64,000 nt of DNA from contig CABUDK010000002.1 in the NCBI GenBank assembly GCA_902490315.1, forward strand, positions 1 to 64,000. Direction: 5' to 3'. This DNA comes from an uncultured Porphyromonas sp. (GTDB lineage Bacteria > Bacteroidota > Bacteroidia > Bacteroidales > Porphyromonadaceae). A program made the position numbers and the translations under genes. The notes under the pieces were generated by a model. That model was not told where the DNA came from. It made no database searches and saw nothing but the letters and a program-made list of their open reading frames with translations. Below are positions 8,889 to 18,138 of the stretch, in pieces; position 1 is the first letter of the stretch, and every line of letters starts with the position of its first letter.

Positions 8889-9020
8889 GGAACTTTTTAG
8901 TTCCAAGGCAGGAACTTTTCGGTTCCAAGGGAGGAACTTTTCGGTTCCAAGGGAGGAACTTTTCGGTTCCAGCGGAGGAACTTTTCAGTTCCAGCGGAGG
9001 AACTTTTCAGTTCCGACGGA
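8889..9020. repeat. six tandem 22-bp hairpin units (GGAAC-N6-GTTCC)
   Basis: Six consecutive units of exactly 22 bp start at 8889, 8911, 8933, 8955, 8977 and 8999. Each contains GGAACTTTT(C/T)(G/A)GTTCC, itself a short hairpin, plus a 6-base linker that changes gradually along the array (AAGGCA, AAGGGA, AGCGGA, GACGGA). Partial units flank it on both sides. It fills most of the 8797-9187 gap, between the pepT terminator and the promoter of the lipoprotein gene. Confidence 0.9.
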
Positions 9021-9060
9021 GGAACCACTTGTCAGTCAGAGGTAGTTCTCTTTGTTTTCG

Positions 9061-9068
9061 TATCTTTG
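9061..9068 (+). promoter_or_regulatory. -7 promoter box for the lipoprotein gene
   Basis: TATCTTTG matches the Bacteroidetes -7 consensus. A clear -33 box is missing at the usual distance. It lies 40 bases after the 22-bp hairpin array and about 120 bases ahead of the next start codon. Confidence 0.45.
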
Positions 9069-9187
9069 TGCCACAGGGAGGCCGATTTCTTCAGCTTGGT
9101 GACGATAATCATCTGCTGTAAGTTGCCTCCCTTTACTATTGGTCTCTTAGATACCGCAGATATATACACTAACTAAGTTAGAATACT

Positions 9188-10822
9188 ATGAATAAGCGAA
9201 TTTGTTATCTCCTCGCACTAGTCTTATCGACTTGTGTAGGATTAGTCGGCTGTTATCGAGAGTGTCCCGATGATGGCGGAGATCCCAATAAAGAGGATTC
9301 GATCCAGATAGGCGAATACAAGCCCATCTATGAGCTAGATGCTCACGGCAATCTGAAGTACCTGCCAATTCCCTCCGTCGACTTTACAGCGGGTGAGCTA
9401 GCCCTCAAGAAGTGGGAGGCAGCCCACGGAGCCGTACTACAAACGGAGAAAATATCCGAGTTCAAAGACAGAAAAGTCAAGAGCTACGTCTTCAACACGC
9501 AGGACAAGAGTGGCAAGCAACCACTACGCATCTACCTCGTCGGAGATGCAGGTCAGGGCAAACTACAGGTATCAACCCTACTCCTAGACAGAAATCTTGT
9601 CTACACCAAAGATGGCACCATCAGGCAAGAGTTCGACATGATGACCATCAATGATGGCTTTGAGGCACTAGACGACAGCTCCAGCAAGTCGCCTATGTAC
9701 CGCAAGGGTAATCTTGTCTTGGGTGTCTCTCTAGCTGATACCCCAGGCTTTGCGCAGCTCTCATTCATTCCGATGCCAGGGTCGGTCGCTACGGGCAACT
9801 TTAACAAGAGTCTCAAGGACTTCCCCTTCGCCAGCAAGAAAGCTGAGGAGACCTCTCTAGATGAGATTCGCAAGTATGAGGCTGCTCTAGGACTCAGACA
9901 GGAGAAGGCGCAGAGTGACCCCAAGCGTGCTAACTTCATCACGAAGGACAAGCAGAAAGGCAACTTCGACCTAGTCGCTTACTACCCACAGGGCTACACG
10001 TCCAATGGTGACACCTACAAGCCTGGTATCCTGGCACTCAGCTATGCGCTCACCATCGACATGCTTGAGAGCAATCCCGATGTAGCCGAGTGGTTTGTAC
10101 GCAACGGCTTTAGCAAGCCTAAAAAATCAGATATTAGCGACAAGACCTTCACCAGCGAAAACGACTACTACACGCTCCTCATCATGGAGGGTGGTCAGGG
10201 TATCGCCTTTAGCTTCTCTGCTAAGGAGGAGGCTCCCACACCCAATCCCGCAGAGGACACCAGCATCTTCCCCTCCTACAACTTTGGTGAGAAGTTTAAC
10301 CCCGCCGATGTACCCACCCCAGGGACACCCGCAGGCTCTATCTACACCAGTGAGATAGCTAAGGGAGAGAATGTCTCCTACAACGCTCCCGGAAAGGACG
10401 ACAAAGGCAATATTGACTACAGCTCTGCCAATCTACAGATCTTGATGAAAGATCCCATTAAGGATAAAACTGCCGCCATCAATGGCTATTACTACTACCC
10501 CTCCTACGAAGCTACAGAGGCTACTATGCACGTTTATGATAATGGAGCACTAGCCATCAACCACGCCAAGAAGTTTAAGACGGGCATTGATAAGGAGCTT
10601 AAAGCTGCCCTCGAGAAGGGAGGCTATCAGTACACTGGCACGGAAAAGAGCGACTCAGGCGATGAGTACTGGTTCTACTACAACGCTAAGCACAAGGTTT
10701 CCCTCCATGTAGTTAAGTACAATAGCCTGAGCCTTCTCATCGCTAGCTTCTGGCCTGGCGATGAGTACAAGCCTAAAGCTGGCAAGCAGATCCGTCTGAA
10801 CACACGCTACTTACGCCGCTAA
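9188..10822 (+). CDS. lipoprotein of unknown function
   Basis: The 544-residue protein has a signal peptide with lipobox LVGC (Cys22), followed by an acidic stretch (ECPDDGGDPNKED). In Bacteroidetes an acidic run close to the lipidated Cys is compatible with surface export. The body is rich in Lys, Tyr, Asp and Gly with several YYY/YYYP stretches and no recognised domain. Sections around residues 60-190 and 410-520 look loosely alike (lysine-rich helix, then a strand with polar aromatic residues), perhaps two copies of one fold; this is only an impression. The gene stands alone between the 22-bp hairpin array and a convergent terminator. Confidence 0.8.
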   Translation: MNKRICYLLALVLSTCVGLVGCYRECPDDGGDPNKEDSIQIGEYKPIYELDAHGNLKYLPIPSVDFTAGELALKKWEAAHGAVLQTEKISEFKDRKVKSYVFNTQDKSGKQPLRIYLVGDAGQGKLQVSTLLLDRNLVYTKDGTIRQEFDMMTINDGFEALDDSSSKSPMYRKGNLVLGVSLADTPGFAQLSFIPMPGSVATGNFNKSLKDFPFASKKAEETSLDEIRKYEAALGLRQEKAQSDPKRANFITKDKQKGNFDLVAYYPQGYTSNGDTYKPGILALSYALTIDMLESNPDVAEWFVRNGFSKPKKSDISDKTFTSENDYYTLLIMEGGQGIAFSFSAKEEAPTPNPAEDTSIFPSYNFGEKFNPADVPTPGTPAGSIYTSEIAKGENVSYNAPGKDDKGNIDYSSANLQILMKDPIKDKTAAINGYYYYPSYEATEATMHVYDNGALAINHAKKFKTGIDKELKAALEKGGYQYTGTEKSDSGDEYWFYYNAKHKVSLHVVKYNSLSLLIASFWPGDEYKPKAGKQIRLNTRYLRR

Positions 10823-10874
10823 GCAGGAGGAGTCTGTCGCCCCTGTGCGACACTCCCAGTGCCCAAAACAGAGC

Positions 10875-10908
10875 AAGAGCCTACTCGCTAACCAGCGGGC
10901 AGGCTCTT
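10875..10908. terminator. terminator between convergent genes
   Basis: A 15-bp stem with two G-T pairs (10875-10889 with 10894-10908) and a 4-base loop is followed by TATTCTAT on the plus strand. On the minus strand it is followed by TGCTCTGTTTTG. It sits between the lipoprotein gene and the convergent kinase gene, so it may serve both. Confidence 0.75.
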
Positions 10909-10932
10909 ATTCTATAAATCTAAAGCTCCGTT

Positions 10933-11829
10933 TTAGCTTTTGGGCTGCGGGACTAAGATGGGCAGTTGCTGCTTTTGGATCGTAATCTCGATGCGACGGC
11001 CCAGGTCGATAAGCTCACCATCGACCTGCGCATAGTCCTCCTTCTCACGCTCTATGATGAGATGATCCGTACGATAAATATCGATAGAGGCACTCTCATC
11101 CACACGCTTCGTAAAGAGACTGATAGCCACTTTAGGAGCTTTCAATAAAGACATATCCCTAATGACAACCACGTCAAAGAGTCCGTCATCGAGCTCGGCA
11201 TCGGGCGCTATGATCGCATTGTTGCCATACTGATCCGCATTAGCGCAAGTCACGAGAAAGGCTTTCTGCTCGATCACCTCACCATTGAGATGTAGGCGAT
11301 AGAGCGAGGACTTGTGCTTGATAAACTGATCGACCGTCGAGAGGACGTATGAGAGCGGCCCCCTAAAGTTCTTCTGATCATAGCTAGCAGTCACTTGCGC
11401 ATCAAAGCCCACGCCGAAAGTCACGAAAAAGGGCACCCCATCAGCCTCGCAGCAATCGATCCGCTTGACATACCCTCGGCGAATAACCTCTAGGGCAGCT
11501 TCAGGATCTAGCGGTATGTCTAGTGAGCGCGCCAGTCCATTGCCCGACCCCATCGGGACGATGCCGAGAGACATATCTGTAGTTCGCACCGCATCGGCTA
11601 CCTCATTGATCGTACCATCTCCACCGATAGCTATAACCGTGTCAAACCCTTGACCAGCTATATCCTTGATGATTCGATCGGCATGTCCCTCTCCATTGGT
11701 ATAGACGAAGTATAGCTCACTGCCATTGTCCGAGAGCATATTAAATGCTAGCTCAGGCAGATTCGTCTTTCTAGACGTACCAGAGATAGGATTGATGATG
11801 ACGAGATACTTCTTTTGAGAGCTTAGCAT
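10933..11829 (-). CDS. diacylglycerol kinase-family lipid kinase
   Basis: The 298-residue protein belongs to the DagK/YegS/BmrU lipid kinase family. It carries INPISGTSRK near the N terminus, the nucleotide-binding GGDGTINEVADA (GGDGT at residues 69-73) and LGIVPMGSGNGLARSLDIP. These kinases phosphorylate diacylglycerol or related lipids at the membrane. The length and the C-terminal beta-sandwich region are normal. It begins 12 bases after queF on the same strand and is probably co-transcribed with it. The exact lipid substrate cannot be read from sequence. Confidence 0.9.
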   Translation of the reverse strand: MLSSQKKYLVIINPISGTSRKTNLPELAFNMLSDNGSELYFVYTNGEGHADRIIKDIAGQGFDTVIAIGGDGTINEVADAVRTTDMSLGIVPMGSGNGLARSLDIPLDPEAALEVIRRGYVKRIDCCEADGVPFFVTFGVGFDAQVTASYDQKNFRGPLSYVLSTVDQFIKHKSSLYRLHLNGEVIEQKAFLVTCANADQYGNNAIIAPDAELDDGLFDVVVIRDMSLLKAPKVAISLFTKRVDESASIDIYRTDHLIIEREKEDYAQVDGELIDLGRRIEITIQKQQLPILVPQPKS

Positions 11830-11841
11830 ACGACCAGATCT

Positions 11842-12333
11842 CTAGTGGTGGAAGGCGAGCATACGCTCACGAGCATACGACTCGTAGGGCGTGCCTGGAC
11901 GACCATAATTGCAAAAAGGTACAATGCTAATGCCGCCTCGTGGCGAGAAGTCGCCCGTCACCTCGATATACTTCGGGTCCATCAGACGGATCAGGTCGTC
12001 CATGATGATGTTCACACAATCCTCATGAAAGGCACCATGCGAGCGAAAGCTAAAGAGATAAAGCTTGAGGCTCTTGCTCTCAACCATACGCACGTCTGGG
12101 ACATACTCTATATATATGGTAGCGAAGTCAGGCTGCCCCGTGATGGGACAAAGCGCTGTAAACTCAGGGCACTCGAAGCGTACGCGATAGTCTCGATCTT
12201 GATGCTTATTCTCAAAAGCCTCCAGCACACTCGGATCGTAGTCCTGTGCGTAGACTGTGCGCTTATTGCCTAGGAGGGAGAGCCCCTCGACAGCTTTGTC
12301 ACGAGCTCCTGAGGAAGATATAGTTTCTTTCAT
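11842..12333 (-). CDS. queF: NADPH-dependent 7-cyano-7-deazaguanine (preQ0) reductase
   Basis: QueF reduces preQ0 to preQ1 in queuosine tRNA-modification synthesis. The 163-residue size is that of the short, YkvM-type enzyme. The catalytic Cys (residue 62) lies in [17 protein letters not shown] with the following Asp69, and the substrate and NADPH motif [21 protein letters not shown] follows. The other queuosine genes are not in this window. It is followed closely by the lipid kinase gene, and a perfect hairpin separates it from phoH upstream. Confidence 0.96.
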   Translation of the reverse strand: MKETISSSGARDKAVEGLSLLGNKRTVYAQDYDPSVLEAFENKHQDRDYRVRFECPEFTALCPITGQPDFATIYIEYVPDVRMVESKSLKLYLFSFRSHGAFHEDCVNIIMDDLIRLMDPKYIEVTGDFSPRGGISIVPFCNYGRPGTPYESYARERMLAFHH

Positions 12334-12354
12334 ATTACAGATTTAGGATATTGT

Positions 12355-12386
12355 ACTAGTGCTACTAAGCCTCTAGTAGCACTAGT
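12355..12386 (-). terminator. perfect hairpin after the phoH-like gene
   Basis: A 13-bp perfect stem (ACTAGTGCTACTA at 12355-12367 with its complement at 12374-12386) and a 6-base loop lie 10 bases past the phoH-like stop codon. There is no T run after it, so it may act as a weak terminator or an RNA-processing/stability element ahead of queF. Confidence 0.6.
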
Positions 12387-12396
12387 ATCTATAGCA

Positions 12397-13833
12397 TTAG
12401 AGTAGGTGTGAAGCCAGCTCACTGAGTTCGCTGCGCTCACCCTTGATCAGGTTGACGTGTGCGAAAAGCGTCTCGCCACGCATCTTATCGATCATGTAGG
12501 CCAGACCATTGCTCTGGCTGTCTAGATAAAGCGAATCGATCTGCTCCACGTCACCGCAGAAGATCATCTTCGTTCCCTCACCGGCACGTGTGATGATCGT
12601 TTTGACCTCGTTCGGGGTTAGATTTTGCGCCTCGTCGACGATCACGATAGCGTCCGCCAGACTACGACCACGCAGATAGGCTAGAGCCTCGATGATGAGC
12701 TTATTGTCCTGCTGTAGCTTCTCCAGCTCAGCCTGCTGCTTGCCGCCCTTAAATTGCGACTTGATCACATTCAGATTGTCAAAGAGGGGCTGCATATAGG
12801 GACGTATCTTCTCCTGCTCCGTACCTGGCAGAGCACCGAGGTCCTTATTTGAGAGAGCCACAATAGGACGCGCCAGCATGATCTGCCCATAGCGGTCAGC
12901 TTGGTCTAGAGCTGCGGCGAGTGCTAGGAGCGTCTTACCTGTACCGGCCTTGCCCGAGAGTGCTACGAGGAGCACGTTGGGATCCATCAGCACGTCGAAG
13001 GCAAAAGCTTGCTCCGCATTTCTAGGCGTGATGCCCATGTGGGTGTACTTATCGACCCGTCGCACCATCGCCTCAAAGGGGTTGTAACGCGCCAGCACAC
13101 TGCTTTGGTCACTCTTGAGGACGAAGCACTCATTAGGGAGTATCTTGCTACCAAACTCAAACTCATCAAGTGGGACTCCCTGCTCATTGTTATAGAGACG
13201 ATTGATAAGCTCTGCATCGATCCCCTCGAAGACTGGCTGAGCCTCCTCAAAGAGGTCGAAGGTCTGCACCTTATCGTTGAAGTAATCCTCGACAGGGATG
13301 CCGAGCGACTTAGCCTTCATACGGAGGTTGATGTCCTTGCTCACGAGGATCGTCTGCTCTCCTTCGTTTGCCTCAGCAATGTGTAGCGTAGCGCTCATGA
13401 TCTTATGGTCTGGGATGTTTTCCCCAAAGGCGTGCGCCACACGCTCATGAGGCTTATTGCCTAGATAGACGTAGAGGCGTCCTCTCCCCTCTCCTAGGTC
13501 AGCGCCATGCTCGAAGAAGTCAGCATCCGTCAGCTCATCAAGCCTGCGAACGAAAGCACGTGCGTTGAAGTTGATCTGATCGGAGCCTTTCTTAAACTTG
13601 TCCAGCTCCTCGAGCACCACGATGGGGATATAGATGTCGTTGTCCTCAAACTTGTCGATGCACTCAAAGTCGTGCAGGATGACGTTGGTGTCTAGGACAA
13701 AGTTCTTACTGTGTGATACACTTGTAGCCTTACTCTTAGCACTGGAGCGGGGCGCTTTCTTCGATTGACTCTTGTTGGAGGTTTCCTTTCTCTCTGTAGT
13801 AGCAGAGGAGGTCTTCTTTTGAGCTGTTGGCAT
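12397..13833 (-). CDS. PhoH-family ATPase with N-terminal PIN domain (YlaK-like)
   Basis: The protein is 478 residues from the ATG at 13833. After a basic Lys/Ser/Thr-rich tail (about 40 residues) comes a PIN-type ribonuclease domain starting FVLDTNVILHDF (Asp48), with further acidic residues LEELDKFKKG and SKDINLRMKA. The PhoH ATPase domain has Walker A SGKAGTGKT (293-301) and Walker B VIVDEAQNL. The family is linked to RNA metabolism or toxin-like RNase-helicase activity; the precise role is uncertain. An in-frame ATG at 13917 exists, but it lies upstream of the -7 box at 13884-13891, so the internal ATG is preferred. Confidence 0.9.
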   Translation of the reverse strand: MPTAQKKTSSATTERKETSNKSQSKKAPRSSAKSKATSVSHSKNFVLDTNVILHDFECIDKFEDNDIYIPIVVLEELDKFKKGSDQINFNARAFVRRLDELTDADFFEHGADLGEGRGRLYVYLGNKPHERVAHAFGENIPDHKIMSATLHIAEANEGEQTILVSKDINLRMKAKSLGIPVEDYFNDKVQTFDLFEEAQPVFEGIDAELINRLYNNEQGVPLDEFEFGSKILPNECFVLKSDQSSVLARYNPFEAMVRRVDKYTHMGITPRNAEQAFAFDVLMDPNVLLVALSGKAGTGKTLLALAAALDQADRYGQIMLARPIVALSNKDLGALPGTEQEKIRPYMQPLFDNLNVIKSQFKGGKQQAELEKLQQDNKLIIEALAYLRGRSLADAIVIVDEAQNLTPNEVKTIITRAGEGTKMIFCGDVEQIDSLYLDSQSNGLAYMIDKMRGETLFAHVNLIKGERSELSELASHLL

Positions 13834-13883
13834 ATTAGTCTGTTTTTCTAGTTCATATTCGCAAGCTTGTTCCTTGCTCGTCC

Positions 13884-13891
13884 CAAAGTTA
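13884..13891 (-). promoter_or_regulatory. -7 promoter box of the phoH-like gene
   Basis: The minus strand reads TAACTTTG. The predicted transcript start is about 44 bases ahead of the ATG at 13833 and downstream of the longer-ORF ATG at 13917, which decides the start codon. Confidence 0.5.
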
Positions 13892-14044
13892 GCTATTTTG
13901 CGCCAAACGGCCAGCATCTATCTACGACCTTTATGGCAGAGCCGTGGCACTTAGCTAATATATTTCAAGCTAGATGCGTGTCCGTTGCCCGATTTTTATT
14001 ACCTTAGCGACCGAATACCATTTCCGAGTAGTTTCTAGCAATAC

Positions 14045-15067
14045 ATGATTTCGACCCAATACAATGCGATGATCACCGCCGTAGGTGCTTACCTACCGGA
14101 GGATCGACTGACTAATGCCGACCTAGAGAAGATGGTCGACACCACCGACGAGTGGATTATGACACGTGTAGGCATCAAGGAGCGCCGCATACTCAAGGAC
14201 AAGAGCCTCGGTGCATCCTACCTCGCTATCCAAGCTGTTCGCCAGATGTTGGAGCGATGGGATATAGACCCACTTACCGTAGAGGGTGTCATACTAGCGA
14301 CGAATACGGCCGACTATCACTTCCCATCGACCTCTTCGATCGTAGCCTTTGAGACTGGGTGTCGGCACGCTTTTACCTTTGACATAAACTCGGCCTGTCC
14401 TAGCTGGCTCTACGCTCTAGAGACGGGCGCCAACTTCATCCGCTCAGGGCAGTACAAGCGACTGATCGTGGTAGCTACTGAGAAGATGTCCGCAGCGATC
14501 GACTACACCGACCGCCAGACGAGTCCGCTCTTTGGCGATGGCTCGGGCTGTGTCTTGCTGGAGCGTACGGAAGACACTTCGCTAGGCGTGCAGGATGCCC
14601 TCTTTAAGACCGACGGCAATGGACGCTCGCACCTGATCATGAAGTCGGGCGGATCGGCTAGTCCTGCCACAGCGGAGACAGTCGCACGGCGTGAGCACTT
14701 TGTCTATCAGGAGGGGCAGCATGTCTTTAAGAATGCAGTCCTCGACATGGCTCGTGTGAGCCGTGAGGTGATGAAGCGCAACCATCTGACCAACGATGAT
14801 GTCGCTTGGGTCGTACCTCACCAAGCTAATATGCGTATCATCCAGGCGGTCTCGGAGTACACCGGAGTGCCGATGGATAAGGTGATGGTGACCATTCAGA
14901 AGTATGGCAACATTTCCTCTGCAACGATACCTATTTGCCTCTGGGAGTATGAGCCTAAGCTCAAGAAGGGCGACAAGCTCATCCTAAGCTCCTTCGGTGC
15001 AGGGTACACGTGGGGAGCAGTCTATTTAGTTTGGGGCTATGACGGAGCTACAGCACCTCGCCGGTAA
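14045..15067 (+). CDS. fabH: 3-oxoacyl-ACP synthase III (FabH-type)
   Basis: This enzyme condenses an acyl-CoA with malonyl-ACP to start fatty-acid synthesis. The 340-residue thiolase-fold protein has [17 protein letters not shown] near the N terminus, the catalytic Cys118 in [11 protein letters not shown], His259 in [11 protein letters not shown] and Asn289 in [11 protein letters not shown]. The sequence after the catalytic Cys is PSW instead of the common SGF, so acyl-primer preference may differ from the E. coli enzyme. Its 3' end overlaps the start of era by 29 bases, so the two are translated from one message. I see no rpmF, plsX or fabD beside it. Confidence 0.9.
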   Translation: MISTQYNAMITAVGAYLPEDRLTNADLEKMVDTTDEWIMTRVGIKERRILKDKSLGASYLAIQAVRQMLERWDIDPLTVEGVILATNTADYHFPSTSSIVAFETGCRHAFTFDINSACPSWLYALETGANFIRSGQYKRLIVVATEKMSAAIDYTDRQTSPLFGDGSGCVLLERTEDTSLGVQDALFKTDGNGRSHLIMKSGGSASPATAETVARREHFVYQEGQHVFKNAVLDMARVSREVMKRNHLTNDDVAWVVPHQANMRIIQAVSEYTGVPMDKVMVTIQKYGNISSATIPICLWEYEPKLKKGDKLILSSFGAGYTWGAVYLVWGYDGATAPRR

Positions 15068-15959
15068 GTCCTTGCCAGAGGGCTACAAGAGCGGCTTCGT
15101 GAGTATCGTCGGCAACCCCAATGTGGGTAAGTCGACGCTGATGAACTACCTGGTCGGAGAGCGCATCTCGATCATCACGAGCAAGGCACAGACGACGCGG
15201 CACCGCATCCTAGGCATCGTCAATAGCGACCACATGCAGGTGGTCTACAGCGATACGCCCGGTGTGCTACAGCCTAGCTACAAGCTGCAGGAACGCATGC
15301 GTGCTTACTCGGAACAGGCTCTAGAGGATGCCGACCTGCTGCTCTACGTCACCGACACGATGGAGGAGCGAGACAAGCATCACGACTTCGTGGAGCGTGT
15401 ACAGCGACTCTCCTGCCCGATCATTGTTGTCATTAATAAGGTAGATCTGACTGACCAGAAGCATCTGGAGGAGCTAGTCGACTACTGGCACAGCATCATT
15501 CCACAGGCGGAGATTATCCCTGTGTCGGCATTGAGGCAGTTTAACCTAGCTCCGCTCAAGAAGCGCATCGAGGAGCTACTCCCTGTGTCGCCGCCTTACT
15601 TCGAGCAGGATGCTCTGACCGATCGGCCAGCACGCTTCTTCGTCTCAGAGATCATCCGCGAGAAGGCGCTCCAGTACTATCACCAGGAGGTGCCGTACGC
15701 TGTGGAGGTAGTCGTAGAGGAGTTTGTCGAGAGTCCCGACCGGATCGACATGCGCTGCGTGATCCTCGTAGAGCGTGAGTCGCAAAAGGGAATCATCATC
15801 GGGCACAAAGGCTCAGCCATCAAGCGCCTAGGCACCTCGGCACGAAAAGATCTAGAGCGATTCTTTGACAAGCATATCCACCTGACACTATTGGTTCGTG
15901 TGGATAAGGATTGGCGTCAGAGCGATCAAGCATTGACACAGTTCGGCTATGACATCTAG
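15039..15959 (+). CDS. era: GTPase Era, 16S rRNA maturation
   Basis: Era binds the 3' end of 16S rRNA and assists 30S subunit assembly. The 306 residues include G1 [10 protein letters not shown]3 DTPGV, G4 NKVD and a C-terminal KH domain with [11 protein letters not shown]. Length is normal. The ATG at 15039 lies inside fabH; a start this far upstream gives a 17-residue lead before the G domain, as is common in Bacteroidetes Era, and a later start is possible. der follows after 72 bases. Confidence 0.96.
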   Translation: MTELQHLAGKSLPEGYKSGFVSIVGNPNVGKSTLMNYLVGERISIITSKAQTTRHRILGIVNSDHMQVVYSDTPGVLQPSYKLQERMRAYSEQALEDADLLLYVTDTMEERDKHHDFVERVQRLSCPIIVVINKVDLTDQKHLEELVDYWHSIIPQAEIIPVSALRQFNLAPLKKRIEELLPVSPPYFEQDALTDRPARFFVSEIIREKALQYYHQEVPYAVEVVVEEFVESPDRIDMRCVILVERESQKGIIIGHKGSAIKRLGTSARKDLERFFDKHIHLTLLVRVDKDWRQSDQALTQFGYDI

Positions 15960-16031
15960 CCGATGAGCTGCTTTTGACGCACCTATTTACATACTAAGCA
16001 GACTGACATAGTCTATAAGAGACATCAAGCT

Positions 16032-17342
16032 ATGAGTAATCTAGTAGCCATCGTAGGACGCCCCAATGTGGGCAAGAGTACCCTCTTCAATCGTCTGACC
16101 CGCTCCCGCCAAGCGATCGTCACAGAGGAGGCGGGTACGACACGTGACCGACAGTACGGTCACGTCACTTGGTGCGAGCGTACCTTTTCGATTGTAGACA
16201 CAGGCGGATGGGTCTTGCGCAGCGATGATGTCTTCGAGGAGGAGATCAATAAGCAGGTGCGCATAGCGGTCGAAGAGGCTGACCTGATACTCTTTGTCGT
16301 GGATATACTCAACGGCGTAACCGATCTAGACGACGAGATAGCTCTGATGCTCCGACAGACCAACAAGCCTGTCATACTGGTTGCCAATAAGGCGGACAAC
16401 TTCACCCAGCACAACGATGCAGCGGAGTTTTACTCCCTAGGCATCGGCGACCCCTACCCTATCTCTGCGATCAACGGCTCCTCGACGGGCGATCTCCTAG
16501 ACCATATCTTAGAGCTACTCCCTAAGGAGGGCAATCATGAGCCTCTCCTTGAGCTGCCTCGCTTTGCGATCGTGGGCAGACCAAATGCGGGTAAGTCTTC
16601 ACTCCTTAACGCTCTCATCGGTGAGGAGCGCAACATCGTCACTGACCGCTCTGGCACGACGCGTGACAGCATTTTTGCTGAGTACGACAAGTTCAACCAG
16701 CACTTCTACCTCGTTGATACAGCGGGCATCCGCAAGAAGGGCAAGGTCAACGAAGACCTCGAGTATTACTCGGTGATCCGTGCTATCCGTGCTATCGAAA
16801 ACGCTGATGTATGCATCATGCTGATCGATGCTACGAGAGGTATAGAGGCTCAGGACGCCAACATCTTTCGGGTGATCCAGCGCAACAACAAGGGGCTTGT
16901 CGTTTGCGTCAATAAGTGGGATCTCGTCGAGGACAAGAGCATGCCCGTGCAGCGCACTATGGAGGAGGCGATCCGTGCGCGGTTTGCGCCCTTTACCGAC
17001 TTCCCTATTATCTTCATCTCAGCACTCAATAAGCAGCGCATCCTGAAGGTGATCGAGACGGCGCAGCATGTATACGATATGCGCTCGACCCGCATCCCGA
17101 CACACCAGCTCAACCAAGTACTACTGCCTCTGATCGAGAAGACTCCTCCACCCTCTATCAAGGGTAAGTACATCAAGATCAAATTCGTACAGCAGCTCCC
17201 CACGGCGGTCCCGTCTTTTGCTTTTTATGCGAACCTGCCCCAATGGGTACGCGAGCCGTACAAGCGTTTTCTCGAAAATCAAATCCGCAAGAACTGGGAC
17301 TTCTGCGGTACTCCGATCAACATCTTCCTCAGAGAGAAGTAA
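16032..17342 (+). CDS. der: GTPase Der (EngA), 50S subunit assembly
   Basis: Der has two tandem GTPase domains that act in large-subunit maturation. Both are visible: GRPNVGKST (start near residue 8) with DTGG and NKAD, and GRPNAGKSS (near residue 180) with [11 protein letters not shown] and NKWD. The C-terminal KH-like domain ends with [15 protein letters not shown]. The 436-residue length is typical. It lies between era and ispD in a plus-strand run of housekeeping genes with short gaps. Confidence 0.97.
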   Translation: MSNLVAIVGRPNVGKSTLFNRLTRSRQAIVTEEAGTTRDRQYGHVTWCERTFSIVDTGGWVLRSDDVFEEEINKQVRIAVEEADLILFVVDILNGVTDLDDEIALMLRQTNKPVILVANKADNFTQHNDAAEFYSLGIGDPYPISAINGSSTGDLLDHILELLPKEGNHEPLLELPRFAIVGRPNAGKSSLLNALIGEERNIVTDRSGTTRDSIFAEYDKFNQHFYLVDTAGIRKKGKVNEDLEYYSVIRAIRAIENADVCIMLIDATRGIEAQDANIFRVIQRNNKGLVVCVNKWDLVEDKSMPVQRTMEEAIRARFAPFTDFPIIFISALNKQRILKVIETAQHVYDMRSTRIPTHQLNQVLLPLIEKTPPPSIKGKYIKIKFVQQLPTAVPSFAFYANLPQWVREPYKRFLENQIRKNWDFCGTPINIFLREK

Positions 17343-17369
17343 CCCTCCTCTTGACCACCTACTACAAAT

Positions 17370-18116
17370 ATGGAGCAAGTAATAACTGCGTCAGATCATA
17401 TTAAAAGATATCTCATCATCCCTTCTGGAGGGTCAGGCGTCCGTATGGGTGCTGAACTACCCAAGCAATACATCCGACTAGGAGGCAAAACAATCCTTCA
17501 GCACACCATAGAGGCTCTAGCGAAGCATGTGGACTACATCGTCCTCGGCATATCTTACGACTACCGTATCATCGTTGAGGACATGCTCCAAACGATGGGT
17601 CTTGCCGATCGTGTCCATCTGACTGTCGCTGGCAGAAGACGATTTGATACCGTCCAGAGAGCTCTGCGTGTCGTTCCTGACGGAGTACTCGTTGGTATAC
17701 ACGATGCGGTACGACCTTTTGTCTCTAGAGCGGTCGTGGACAAGTGCTACGAGGAGGCGCAGCGAGTGGGAGCAGCTGTCCCTGTCCTAGAACTCACAGA
17801 GAGCTTGCGCTATCTACCCGAAGATGGCAAACAGCCTTCGCAAGCTGTAGATCGCAGCATCTACCGCTTAGTGCGTACGCCACAGGTCTTCTGGTCCGAG
17901 CGCATCAAGGCGGCTTACCAGCAGCCCTTTCAGGAGAGCTTTACCGACGACTGCTCTGTCTATGATCAGCTTTACAGCGATCTTGCCTTAGTACCTGACA
18001 CTACGGAGAATATCAAGATCACAACGCCTGATCAGCTCTACTGGGGTGAGCATCTCCTGTCTATATCCCGTCAGGAGCGCCTACGCCTCACCAAGAAACT
18101 CCTTTCGAGTAGATAG
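17370..18116 (+). CDS. ispD: 2-C-methyl-D-erythritol 4-phosphate cytidylyltransferase
   Basis: IspD makes CDP-methylerythritol in the MEP pathway of isoprenoid synthesis. The 248-residue protein has the nucleotide-binding signature IIPSGGSGVRMGAELPKQYI and the family motif GIHDAVRPFVS, then QVFW with the late TDD region (SFTDDCSVYDQL). The SGG in place of the common AAG in the first loop is a mild departure. The gene follows der by 27 bases and precedes recG by 22 bases. Confidence 0.93.
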   Translation: MEQVITASDHIKRYLIIPSGGSGVRMGAELPKQYIRLGGKTILQHTIEALAKHVDYIVLGISYDYRIIVEDMLQTMGLADRVHLTVAGRRRFDTVQRALRVVPDGVLVGIHDAVRPFVSRAVVDKCYEEAQRVGAAVPVLELTESLRYLPEDGKQPSQAVDRSIYRLVRTPQVFWSERIKAAYQQPFQESFTDDCSVYDQLYSDLALVPDTTENIKITTPDQLYWGEHLLSISRQERLRLTKKLLSSR

Positions 18117-18138
18117 ACTGTCCCCTGCCCATACTGCT

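Noticed and set aside
8889..9020. CRISPR-like array
   Set aside because: Unit is 22 bp with a 6-base linker that is itself repeated; there are no unique spacers and no cas genes.
14000..14007. Promoter box TACCTTAG ahead of fabH
   Set aside because: It deviates from TAnnTTTG at a key position and has no spaced -33 box, so it was not listed.
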